6,368 nt of DNA from Candidatus Rhabdochlamydia sp. (GTDB lineage Bacteria > Chlamydiota > Chlamydiia > Chlamydiales > Rhabdochlamydiaceae), in the NCBI GenBank assembly GCA_030043815.1, contig JASHWX010000194.1, positions 1 through 6,368 of the forward strand, given 5' to 3'. Made by a program: the position numbers and the translations under genes. Shown here one piece after another: positions 1-5,019 of this stretch. The notes beneath the pieces were generated by a model that searched no databases, was not told the origin of the DNA, and saw only the letters and a program-made list of their open reading frames with translations. How positions within the stretch are numbered: position 1 is the stretch's first letter; every line of letters starts with the position of its first letter.

Positions 1-435
1 GATGATGCTGTCCATGCGACCAAAGCCGCCGTCGAAGAAGGGATCGTCCCTGGCGGAGGCGTCGCGTTCATCCGCTGCATCCCCGCCCTTGAAAAACTCG
101 CCTCCTCTCTGCATGGCGACGAAAAAGTGGGCGTCGAGATCATCATCAAGGCGATCAGCTACCCGCTCCGCCAGATTTCTGAGAATGCTGGCAAGGAAGG
201 CTCGATCATCATCCAGAAAGTCGCTCAAATGAGCACTTATGAAGGATGGGATGCTTTGAATGACCAATTCGGCAACATGCTCAAGATGGGCATCGTCGAC
301 CCCACGAAGGTCGCCCGCCTCTCCATTGAGCTTTCGGCCTCGATTGCGGCGCTTCTGCTCACCACAGAGGCCATCATCACGGAAGAAGCGGAAGAAAAAC
401 CTGTCAATCCCGCGATGTCCGGAGCTGATTACTAA
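1..435 (+). CDS. groEL: Chaperonin GroEL (60 kDa chaperonin), C-terminal part
   Basis: The 5' end lies outside the window; 144 C-terminal residues are visible in frame 1. The ATP-driven chaperonin GroEL forms a cytosolic double ring that folds proteins together with GroES. The visible part begins DDAVHATKAAVEEGIVPGGG, in which the second Asp corresponds to the catalytic Asp398 of E. coli GroEL and the GGG to the nucleotide-binding glycines near residue 415. Next come the equatorial-domain helices, with NAGKEG, EGWDALNDQFGNM and GIVDPTKVARLS, all classic for the family. The tail ends NPAMSGADY and lacks the GGM repeats found in most bacterial GroELs; a short tail ending in DY, together with RCIPALE, is what I recall of chlamydial GroEL1. 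Chlamydiae carry several groEL paralogs, and GroEL1 is inferred rather than proven. No second gene follows in the same transcript, because a strong terminator begins 18 bp after the stop. Confidence 0.96.
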   Translation, partial: DDAVHATKAAVEEGIVPGGGVAFIRCIPALEKLASSLHGDEKVGVEIIIKAISYPLRQISENAGKEGSIIIQKVAQMSTYEGWDALNDQFGNMLKMGIVDPTKVARLSIELSASIAALLLTTEAIITEEAEEKPVNPAMSGADY

Positions 436-453
436 AAATATCGGCTTTCATAC

Positions 454-490
454 AAAAGGCGCTTTAAATTAGGCGCCTTTTTTATTTTTT
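454..490 (+). terminator. Intrinsic (rho-independent) terminator of groEL
   Basis: A perfect 9-bp inverted repeat, AAAAGGCGC (454-462) and GCGCCTTTT (473-481), surrounds a 10-nt loop and is followed by the T-rich run TTATTTTTT. It starts 18 bp after the groEL stop codon and should end the groEL transcript. Confidence 0.9.
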
Positions 491-526
491 ATTGATTAAA
501 ATTATTTTTATTATTATTCTGAAATT

Positions 527-1207
527 ATGAAAACCATATTGATTTCACTTATCACATTAGGCATTTCCATGTGGTCGGGCATGTCCGACATGGTCGCAGC
601 CAGCCTTTCGAAAGCATTCGGGGTCAAAGTCTCGGTAGGGGAAATCAATCTCGAAGCGCAAAAGACCACGATCAGCAAACTCGCCATCGCCAACCCCCCG
701 CGTTACAAACGTTTATCCAATGCGCTCACCGCAGAAACGATGGTCATCAATGCCCCATGGACAGCCTTTATGGGCAAAGACATCGTGATCGATGAAATCA
801 TCTTGGACAACGTCTATATCGGCTTTGAATTCAACTCCATTAAAGGCACCGACGGCAACTGGACGAGTATCTTTAACAATATGCAGAGCGCAAAAAATAC
901 TGCGCCCAATCAACCCAAGCAAACCCTGCTCATCCGCCGATTGGTAATCAAAAACATCAATGCCGATGTCGTCTTTGATGACAAAAATACCGTACACCAT
1001 TTATCTCCCACTAGCCAAATCGTTTTGACCAACATCTCCAGCCAAGAGGGTTTGTCGATGGACCAGCTCACCAACTCGGAACTGGGTAAAAAATTAAAGT
1101 CCGTCTTCGTGAAAGAAAATGCCAATGAAATGCTGAAAAAATTCCTCCAAAATCCAACCAGCCCCATCCAACAAGTCGTTCCAGGCCCTTTTAAAGGGTT
1201 GTTTTAA
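527..1207 (+). CDS. Small AsmA-like protein, first of a tandem pair, shortened anchor
   Basis: 226 residues. The pattern is that of AsmA-like envelope proteins: a short hydrophobic N-terminus, then KVSVGEINLE, a NPPRY motif near residue 57, KDIVIDEIILDNVYIGFEF and GNWTSI, then a second strand-rich block LLIRRLVIKNINADVVF and IVLTNISS. Proteins of this type are usually anchored in the inner membrane with a periplasmic beta-rich part and are linked to envelope lipid transport or outer-membrane assembly; the role here is inference. It is roughly half identical to the next protein. Relative to that paralog about 11 residues are missing from the N-terminal hydrophobic segment, leaving only some 13 hydrophobic residues (ILISLITLGISMW), so anchoring may be altered. 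An in-frame TAA at 497-499 with no other ATG in between supports this start. No clear ribosome binding site is visible, and a weak TTGATT (492-497) with TATTCT (515-520) is the only promoter-like pair. Confidence 0.72.
   Translation: MKTILISLITLGISMWSGMSDMVAASLSKAFGVKVSVGEINLEAQKTTISKLAIANPPRYKRLSNALTAETMVINAPWTAFMGKDIVIDEIILDNVYIGFEFNSIKGTDGNWTSIFNNMQSAKNTAPNQPKQTLLIRRLVIKNINADVVFDDKNTVHHLSPTSQIVLTNISSQEGLSMDQLTNSELGKKLKSVFVKENANEMLKKFLQNPTSPIQQVVPGPFKGLF
1193..1198 (+). promoter_or_regulatory. Ribosome binding site of the second AsmA-like gene
   Basis: AAAGGG lies 9 nt before the ATG at 1208, inside the last codons of the upstream gene. Together with the abutting TAA-ATG junction this suggests translational coupling. 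Confidence 0.5.
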
Positions 1208-1951
1208 ATGAAGACCTTTTTCTTTTCTCTTGCCGGCGTCATCGTCGTTCTTATCCTGGCAGGATTCATCATTGGATTTATTTACTGGTCCCGCGTGCCT
1301 GATATGGTCGCTCTGCACCTCAGCAAAAAGCTCCAAGTCGCCGTTCAAGTCGGCGATATGAGCCTCGGGATGAACAAGATCACCGTCGATAAGCTCCAAG
1401 TCAGCAACCCTCCCCCCTACCGTTTGCTGCAGAATGCATTTACCTGTGAGGAGATCGTCGTCAATGCTCCATTGACAGGTTACACCAAGAAAGACATCGT
1501 CATCGATGAAATCGATATGAACAACGTCTACATCGGCTTTGAGTTCGATTCGATCAAAGGCGCAAGCGGCAACTGGACTAAAATCATGAAAAATGTGCAA
1601 AGGGAGAATAAAAAGACTCCTAAGTCCGCATCGGAACGCACTGTGCTCATTAGAAGGCTCGTCTTAAACAATATCCAAGCAGATGTCGCTTATGACAAAG
1701 ATGGAGGCAAGGTGCGCCATTTGCCTGTGATTAAGCAGATCGTCCTGACCAATATCTCGAGCAAAGGCGGATTCCCCATGGACCAAATCACAAATTCGGT
1801 CCTTGGGCAAATGCTCCAATCGATCTTCGAGCAAGAAAACATCAAGAACATGCTGCAAAACATCTTCCAAGCCCCCACCAAACTTCTCGGCCCTTTCCAA
1901 GGCCTATTTATTGTACCTCAACCTGTCGACGAAGACGCTCTCAGCGCCTAA
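1208..1951 (+). CDS. Small AsmA-like membrane-anchored protein, second of a tandem pair
   Basis: 247 residues. The N-terminus has a clear membrane anchor or uncleaved signal (residues 4-28, FFFSLAGVIVVLILAGFIIG and following), then a domain with the same order as its upstream paralog: VPDMVALHLSK, VQVGDMSL, SNPPPYRLL, KDIVIDEIDMNNVYIGFEFDSIKG, GNWTKI, TVLIRRLVLNNIQADV and IKQIVLTNISS. These resemble the N-terminal beta-rich region of AsmA-like envelope proteins. The match is by motif pattern only, and the protein is far shorter than full AsmA or TamB proteins. It extends past its paralog by a short tail, IVPQPVDEDALSA. The gene starts on the base after the upstream stop codon, so the two form a transcription unit and probably act in the same place. 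No terminator hairpin with a T-run is evident after the stop. Confidence 0.75.
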   Translation: MKTFFFSLAGVIVVLILAGFIIGFIYWSRVPDMVALHLSKKLQVAVQVGDMSLGMNKITVDKLQVSNPPPYRLLQNAFTCEEIVVNAPLTGYTKKDIVIDEIDMNNVYIGFEFDSIKGASGNWTKIMKNVQRENKKTPKSASERTVLIRRLVLNNIQADVAYDKDGGKVRHLPVIKQIVLTNISSKGGFPMDQITNSVLGQMLQSIFEQENIKNMLQNIFQAPTKLLGPFQGLFIVPQPVDEDALSA

Positions 1952-2238
1952 AAAATTAAACGCGGAGACGCAATGACTTTGCCCAAAATTCACTGCTGTA
2001 AAGGAGCTGCGAAGTTCTTTTTCTTAAATTTATTTATTTCTGTAACAAAAAGTTAAGAAATAACGAGAAACAGATAGATCTATTTGCTGTGAAAGTATTA
2101 AATGATGTTACATGCGCAATTTATTGGTTTCAATGTAGGACTCAGTTGTGTAAGTTGCATAACCAAATAGTATTCAATCAAGTATCAGAAATTGAAAAGA
2201 AAAAACTCCTCGCGAAGATGGACGATGATTACTTGATA

Positions 2239-2409
2239 TACTGCGACCGTTCAAAAAGAGTGAAAATGCCAAGGAGGCGCCGTGAATTTGAACCAGGCGA
2301 AGTCCGGCGCCGAAGCAGCTCAACTTGAACAAGTTGAGCGATGCAGGCGGGTTCAAATTCACTGGCTGTCCGACGCTGGCAGATTCACTCTTTTTGAGCG
2401 GGAGTAGTA
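2239..2409 (+). mobile_element. Palindromic MITE-like element, copy A (171 bp)
   Basis: The left arm (2239-2271, starting TACTGCGACCG) and right arm (2377-2409, ending GTAGTA) are inverted repeats matching at 27 of 33 positions, including an unbroken 14-bp TCAAAAAGAGTGAA. TA flanks each end (2237-2238 and 2410-2411), consistent with the TA target duplication typical of IS630/Tc1-mariner type elements. No transposase is encoded, so movement would have to be in trans. The inner 79 bp (2283-2361) is almost identical to the core of copy B. The boundaries are supported independently because exact removal with one TA rejoins the host reading frame. Confidence 0.8.
2283..2361 (+). repeat. Conserved 79-bp core repeat, copy A
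   Basis: The core begins TGAATTTGAACC and ends GGTTCAAATTCA, a perfect 12-bp inverted repeat. Near the middle (2318-2339) is a second palindrome, GCTCAACTT with GAAC loop and AAGTTGAGC. Compared with the inverted copy at 2996-3074 there is one substitution and two single-base indels, which cancel in length. Confidence 0.9.
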
Positions 2410-2581
2410 TAGAAGATCATCCTAGCGATGAAGAGAGAATTGCATATTTAGAAGCACATCGGGATAAACGTCCAATAAGAGAACTTGGCTTTCGCCTAAC
2501 CGTTCCTTATTCAAAGTAAGAAATGCTCATTGCCGTTTCTAAGACGCTGCGATGCCTAGCAGACACCATGACAATGCACTC

Positions 2582-2890
2582 TTAGTGAGTCACTTTACGA
2601 ATAAGGCGTCGTGCTCGTATGAGAGGACGAATTTTAGCTCGCTTGCGATGACTCAATGACCACAAATCCATAGCCATTTGTGCGTTTAGCCAAAAATCTG
2701 GGGTGGTATTAAAAGCGGCCCCTAGCTTCAGCGCTATCTCTGGGGTCACGCTGGCATTTTCATTGACAATCCGATTGATGACTTTGTAATCACAGCCCAG
2801 ATGATCTGCTAATTCCTTTTGCGAAATACCAAGCGGTTTCAAAAACTCTTCATAGAGAATTTCGCCAGGCGATGTAGGTTTTCTTTTCAT
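2582..2890 (-). CDS. higA: HigA-type antitoxin, XRE-family helix-turn-helix protein
   Basis: 102 residues. HigA antitoxins bind and neutralise the HigB mRNA endonuclease and repress their own operon. The opening RKPTSPGEILYEEFLKPLGISQ is the classic HigA N-terminus. It leads into a Cro/C1-type helix-turn-helix (about residues 22-47, ISQKELADHLGCDYKVINRI), then NENASVTPEIALKLGAAFNT and TPDFWLNAQMAMDLW, the conserved HigA C-terminal part. The tail after residue 77 (SLSHRKRAKIRPLIRARRLIRK) is strongly basic. Length is normal for the family. It lies 9 bp downstream of the toxin stop codon, in the toxin-first order typical of higBA. The reading frame is intact, so the antitoxin should be functional even though the toxin gene carries an insertion. 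Confidence 0.93.
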   Translation of the reverse strand: MKRKPTSPGEILYEEFLKPLGISQKELADHLGCDYKVINRIVNENASVTPEIALKLGAAFNTTPDFWLNAQMAMDLWSLSHRKRAKIRPLIRARRLIRKVTH

Positions 2891-2894
2891 AACA

Positions 2895-2900
2895 TCCTTT
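2895..2900 (-). promoter_or_regulatory. Ribosome binding site of higA
   Basis: On the minus strand AAAGGA lies 4 nt before the higA ATG at 2890 and overlaps the stop codon of the toxin gene by one base, fixing the higA start and suggesting coupled translation. Confidence 0.75.
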
Positions 2901-3361
2901 TAATGATAGTCCATGATTCGCACATCAAAAGGCCCATTTTCCCATTTATACCCAAACAACCTGAAAAATTGGTTTTTGGCTGCGTCGTCAGCCGCTGAAT
3001 TTGAGACCCGCCTGCATCGCTCAACTTGTTCAAGTTGAGCTGCTTCGGCGCCGGCTTCGCCTGGCTCAAATTCAGGGCGACGTCCTTGCCAAATTCCCAA
3101 TTTTTCAAGTTGTTTGGGTATAAAGACAATGCGCCATTGATCATTAATCCGTATGCTATAGCAACCTTTCAAGTTCCCTTCAAGGCTTTCAAGCCTATTT
3201 CCAGGCGGGCAGCGTAAATCATTAAGCTCTTTAGCGTAGTGGAGCATGTCGAGCTTTCTTCTCACTATCCGTAGGATATTATCCCAGCCTTTGCTTCTAG
3301 GAATCTTTCCATTTCTAAAAAAAGCTTCTAAGTCGTCATCTCGAAAAGAACGAATAACCAC
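2900..3361 (-). CDS. higB: HigB-type toxin with in-frame 58-codon palindromic element insertion
   Basis: HigB toxins are RelE-fold ribosome-dependent mRNA endonucleases. From GTG 3361 the frame gives 153 residues: 1-80 (IRSFRDDDLEAFFRNGKIP, RRKLDMLHYAKELNDL, PPGNRLESLEGNLKG, YSIRINDQWRIVF) and 139-153 (KWENGPFDVRIMDYH) are HigB. Residues 81-138 come from palindromic element copy B. Without them the protein is 95 residues, close to the usual 92 or so. The insertion falls between the last two predicted beta-strands, separating WRIVF from the C-terminal DYH, which is part of the active site in Proteus HigB. The positions matching its His54 and Lys57 appear here as Glu58 and Glu61; a Glu at the first is, as I recall, common in this HigB subgroup. 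GTG 3361 fits the family start MVIRSF; a TTG at 3406 would add 15 residues and lies beyond the putative operator, so is less likely. Whether the protein is active, slowed or dead cannot be told. Confidence 0.85.
   Translation of the reverse strand: MVIRSFRDDDLEAFFRNGKIPRSKGWDNILRIVRRKLDMLHYAKELNDLRCPPGNRLESLEGNLKGCYSIRINDQWRIVFIPKQLEKLGIWQGRRPEFEPGEAGAEAAQLEQVERCRRVSNSAADDAAKNQFFRLFGYKWENGPFDVRIMDYH
2949..3120 (-). mobile_element. Palindromic MITE-like element, copy B (172 bp), in frame within higB
   Basis: The terminal arms 2949-2972 (starting TACCCAAACAACC) and 3097-3120 (ending GTTGTTTGGGTA) match at 23 of 24 positions as an inverted repeat; counting the adjacent host bases the match is 27 of 28. 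TA flanks each end (2947-2948, 3121-3122). Element plus one TA is 174 bp, exactly 58 codons, and removing it gives GTC TTT AAA TGG, the expected HigB sequence VFKW. A TATA duplication instead would leave the frame shifted, so TA is favoured. There is no transposase gene. The core is in inverted orientation to copy A on the chromosome but in the same orientation relative to its host gene. Confidence 0.88.
2996..3074 (-). repeat. Conserved 79-bp core repeat, copy B
   Basis: Read on the minus strand the core begins TGAATTTGAG and ends CTCAAATTCA, a perfect 10-bp inverted repeat, with the same central palindrome as copy A (3019-3040). It is open in two minus-strand frames across its whole length, one of them the toxin frame (EFEPGEAGAEAAQLEQVERC). 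Confidence 0.9.
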
Positions 3362-3384
3362 TAAAACAGCTCTAAATTTGCTTT

Positions 3385-3403
3385 TATACCTTAACAAGGT
3401 ATA
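3385..3403 (-). promoter_or_regulatory. Candidate HigA operator overlapping the higBA promoter
   Basis: A perfect palindrome with 8-bp arms and a 3-bp centre (TATACCTTAACAAGGTATA) sits 24-42 bp upstream of the toxin start. On the minus strand a -10-like TATAAA (3383-3388) overlaps it; the -35 is weak (TTTCTT at about 3407-3412). HigA proteins repress their own operons through such palindromes, so this is a reasonable autoregulatory site, by inference. Confidence 0.6.
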
Positions 3404-3439
3404 CAAAAGAAAGATTAAATTAAAAGAGATATCGTGACT

Positions 3440-4909
3440 TCACCGCTTAGGGGTGAGGATGACGTCGGGGCCGTGGATGAGCTTCTTGAGATGAGGCACA
3501 AGCGCGAAGCTTAAAATCGCAAGCGCAAGTGACAATCCCCCATAAATGAAAAAGGCCTTATCATAAACTCCTAAACTCATCGCTGGCGGTGTATTTGCTG
3601 GGACAGCGGAAAGGGTGGCCAATCCTCCCCCGATGGCAAATGCAGCCGATTGGGTCAAGAACCAGACGCCCATCATCATGCCAACGAGATGGCGCGGGCT
3701 GAGCGTCGTGATCATCGCAAGGCCGATCGGCGAGAGAAGAAGCTCTCCAACGGTCTGCAGGAAATAACTGCCGGCGAGCCACCACGAAGAGGTCTCTCCA
3801 TTTTGCCCAAACCAAACCCCGCCTAAACCTAAGAAGAAAAAACCGAACGCCATGAAGAGAATGCCGAATGAAAATTTGGTCGGAATGGAAGGGTTGGCTT
3901 TTTTCCGGTCTAATGAAATCCACAGGCGGCTCAAGATCGGGCTGAATAAAACGATGAAGAAAGGGTTGAAAAATTGAGTAAATTCCGCGTCGATGGTGAT
4001 GCCGAAAATCTCTTTGTGCATGTTGCGATCGGCATAGAGCATGAGCGATGTGAATGTCTGGTTGTACAGGGCCCAAAATCCGATAGAAATCAATATGAGG
4101 ATGAGACAGGCGATCATCTTATTGCGCTGCTCGGGTTTTTCTTTAAAGAGATAATACGTCACAAAGAGCAAGATCCCCACTGATGCGACTGTTAAGATGA
4201 GATCAGTCTCTGCGGGAAAGCGGAAGAGGAACATCATCGCGCCGACGCAGCCGATCAGGATGATATAAAATAAGGCGTAAAAGGTCAGAGCGTTGCCTTT
4301 GTCGTGAAGAGGGCTCATGGGGGGCATGCTGCCCGAAGCGCGCAGGCGTGATCTTCCGGAAATAAACGTCACAAGCCCGATCGCCATGCCAAGCGCCGCG
4401 AGCAAAAAGCCGATATGCCAGCCGTAATGAGAGACCAAATATCCGGTGATCAGAGGAGGAATGAGCGAGCCGATATTGATACCCATATAAAAAAGGGTGA
4501 AGCCCCCTTCACGCCGAGGATCTTCAGGACGATAGAGATCGCCGAGAATGCTGGAGACGTTGGGTTTGAATAGTCCATTGGCAACAATGATGACGCTTAA
4601 ACCCACATAAAACATCTCTTTAGAAGGAAAGGCTGTGAGCGCATAGCCTAAAGTGAGCAATATGCCGCCGATAATGATCGCGCGTTGGAATCCGAGATAG
4701 CGGTCAGCGACATATCCTCCAAAGACAGGTGTCAAGTAAAGCATCGCGCTAAAGGTGCCGTAAAGGAGATAAGCCTTTGCATCGGGCATCATCAACGATT
4801 TTGTCATGTAGAGGACGATGATCGTCTGCAAAGTATAAAAGCCGAACCGCTCCCACAATTCGGTGAAGAATAAGAGATAAAGACCGCGCGGCTGGCTGAC
4901 TTTGTTCAT
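3440..4909 (-). CDS. Proton-dependent oligopeptide transporter (POT/PTR2 family, MFS)
   Basis: 489 residues, a full-length inner-membrane carrier importing di- and tripeptides with protons. The proton-coupling motif ExxER is present as E17-L-W-E20-R21-F in the first helix. The first PTR2 signature appears as GGYVADRYLG (64-73) and the second as FYMGINIGSL (140-149). Lys115 in GLFKPN matches the conserved lysine of helix 4. Hydrophobic helices then continue to the end (for example 209-227, ALFYIILIGCVGAMMFLF, and WLAGSYFLQTVGELLLSPIGL), as expected for 12-14 segments. For an intracellular bacterium such a carrier would take up host-derived peptides; the exact substrate cannot be read from sequence. 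The start follows the family N-terminus, but no Shine-Dalgarno is visible before it. It is divergent from the gene at 5020. It is 78 bp upstream of higB on the same strand, with no strong terminator between, so some read-through into higBA is possible. Confidence 0.92.
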   Translation of the reverse strand: MNKVSQPRGLYLLFFTELWERFGFYTLQTIIVLYMTKSLMMPDAKAYLLYGTFSAMLYLTPVFGGYVADRYLGFQRAIIIGGILLTLGYALTAFPSKEMFYVGLSVIIVANGLFKPNVSSILGDLYRPEDPRREGGFTLFYMGINIGSLIPPLITGYLVSHYGWHIGFLLAALGMAIGLVTFISGRSRLRASGSMPPMSPLHDKGNALTFYALFYIILIGCVGAMMFLFRFPAETDLILTVASVGILLFVTYYLFKEKPEQRNKMIACLILILISIGFWALYNQTFTSLMLYADRNMHKEIFGITIDAEFTQFFNPFFIVLFSPILSRLWISLDRKKANPSIPTKFSFGILFMAFGFFFLGLGGVWFGQNGETSSWWLAGSYFLQTVGELLLSPIGLAMITTLSPRHLVGMMMGVWFLTQSAAFAIGGGLATLSAVPANTPPAMSLGVYDKAFFIYGGLSLALAILSFALVPHLKKLIHGPDVILTPKR

Positions 4910-4925
4910 GTGAGGAGGCTATAAT
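4896..4925 (+). promoter_or_regulatory. Candidate sigma-70-type promoter for the gene at 5020
   Basis: A perfect -10 TATAAT (4920-4925) is preceded, after 18 bp, by CTGACT (4896-4901), which keeps TGAC of the TTGACA consensus. It points toward the gene at 5020 with a leader of roughly 85-90 nt, and overlaps the first codons of the divergent transporter gene. Confidence 0.4.
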
Positions 4926-5010
4926 GTTTTAGGAATTTTAAAGCAAAAAAAATGATTTCATATTCCAGAAAAAACGGATTCGGTTCAAAATCCACCCGGC
5001 TAAAAAAATG

Positions 5011-5014
5011 GGAG
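5011..5014 (+). promoter_or_regulatory. Ribosome binding site deciding the start at 5020
   Basis: GGAG lies 5 nt before the ATG at 5020. The alternative ATG at 5008 has only an A-run before it and no purine-rich site, so 5020 is preferred. Confidence 0.55.
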
Positions 5015-5019
5015 AGCAT

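Larger units (their letters stand above)
2089..2519 (+). pseudogene. Small unknown gene interrupted by palindromic element copy A
   Basis: Two reading-frame fragments, 2089-2238 and 2412-2519, lie on either side of the 171-bp element and its TA repeat. If 2239-2411 is removed, the codon ATA at 2236-2238 is followed directly by GAA GAT CAT and the frame runs to TAA at 2517-2519, giving a junction DDDYLI/EDHPSDEERIAYLEAH and a protein of about 85 residues from GTG 2089. With the element present the frame meets TGA at 2326-2328. The added 173 bp is not a multiple of three, so the gene is shifted as well. I do not recognise the protein; its centre and C-terminal half are charged and probably helical. 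The true start is uncertain: GTG 2089 is the furthest possibility, while ATG 2218 would leave only a short protein. The fragment may already have been a remnant before insertion. Confidence 0.5.

Noticed and set aside
713..1900. Long minus-strand frames opposite the AsmA-like genes (including 1094-1600)
   Set aside because: They mirror the plus-strand coding frames, and their repeated similarity to each other simply reflects the plus-strand paralogy.
2012..2065. An AT-rich inverted repeat (TTTCTTAA and TTAAGAAA) after the second AsmA-like gene, as a terminator
   Set aside because: The stem is only A/T-rich with a long loop and no T-run after it, so it is not convincing.
2318..2339. The central palindrome of the element as an intrinsic terminator
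   Set aside because: It is a good hairpin, but neither copy is followed by a T-run on either strand, and copy B lies within an open toxin frame.
2887..3144. An 85-residue minus-strand frame across copy B
   Set aside because: It overlaps higB in another frame, has no family resemblance outside the element, and is explained by the element core being open in two frames.
3440..4909. Chlamydial ATP/ADP (nucleotide) translocase as the identity of the membrane carrier
   Set aside because: The ExxER motif and both PTR2 signatures identify a peptide transporter instead.
4974..5001. A stretch resembling the 3' end of a tRNA (GGTTCAAAATCC followed by ACCCGGCT), as might mark an attachment site
   Set aside because: The T-arm would not pair with a 7-nt loop, and the 60 bases upstream do not form the other tRNA arms or an acceptor partner.
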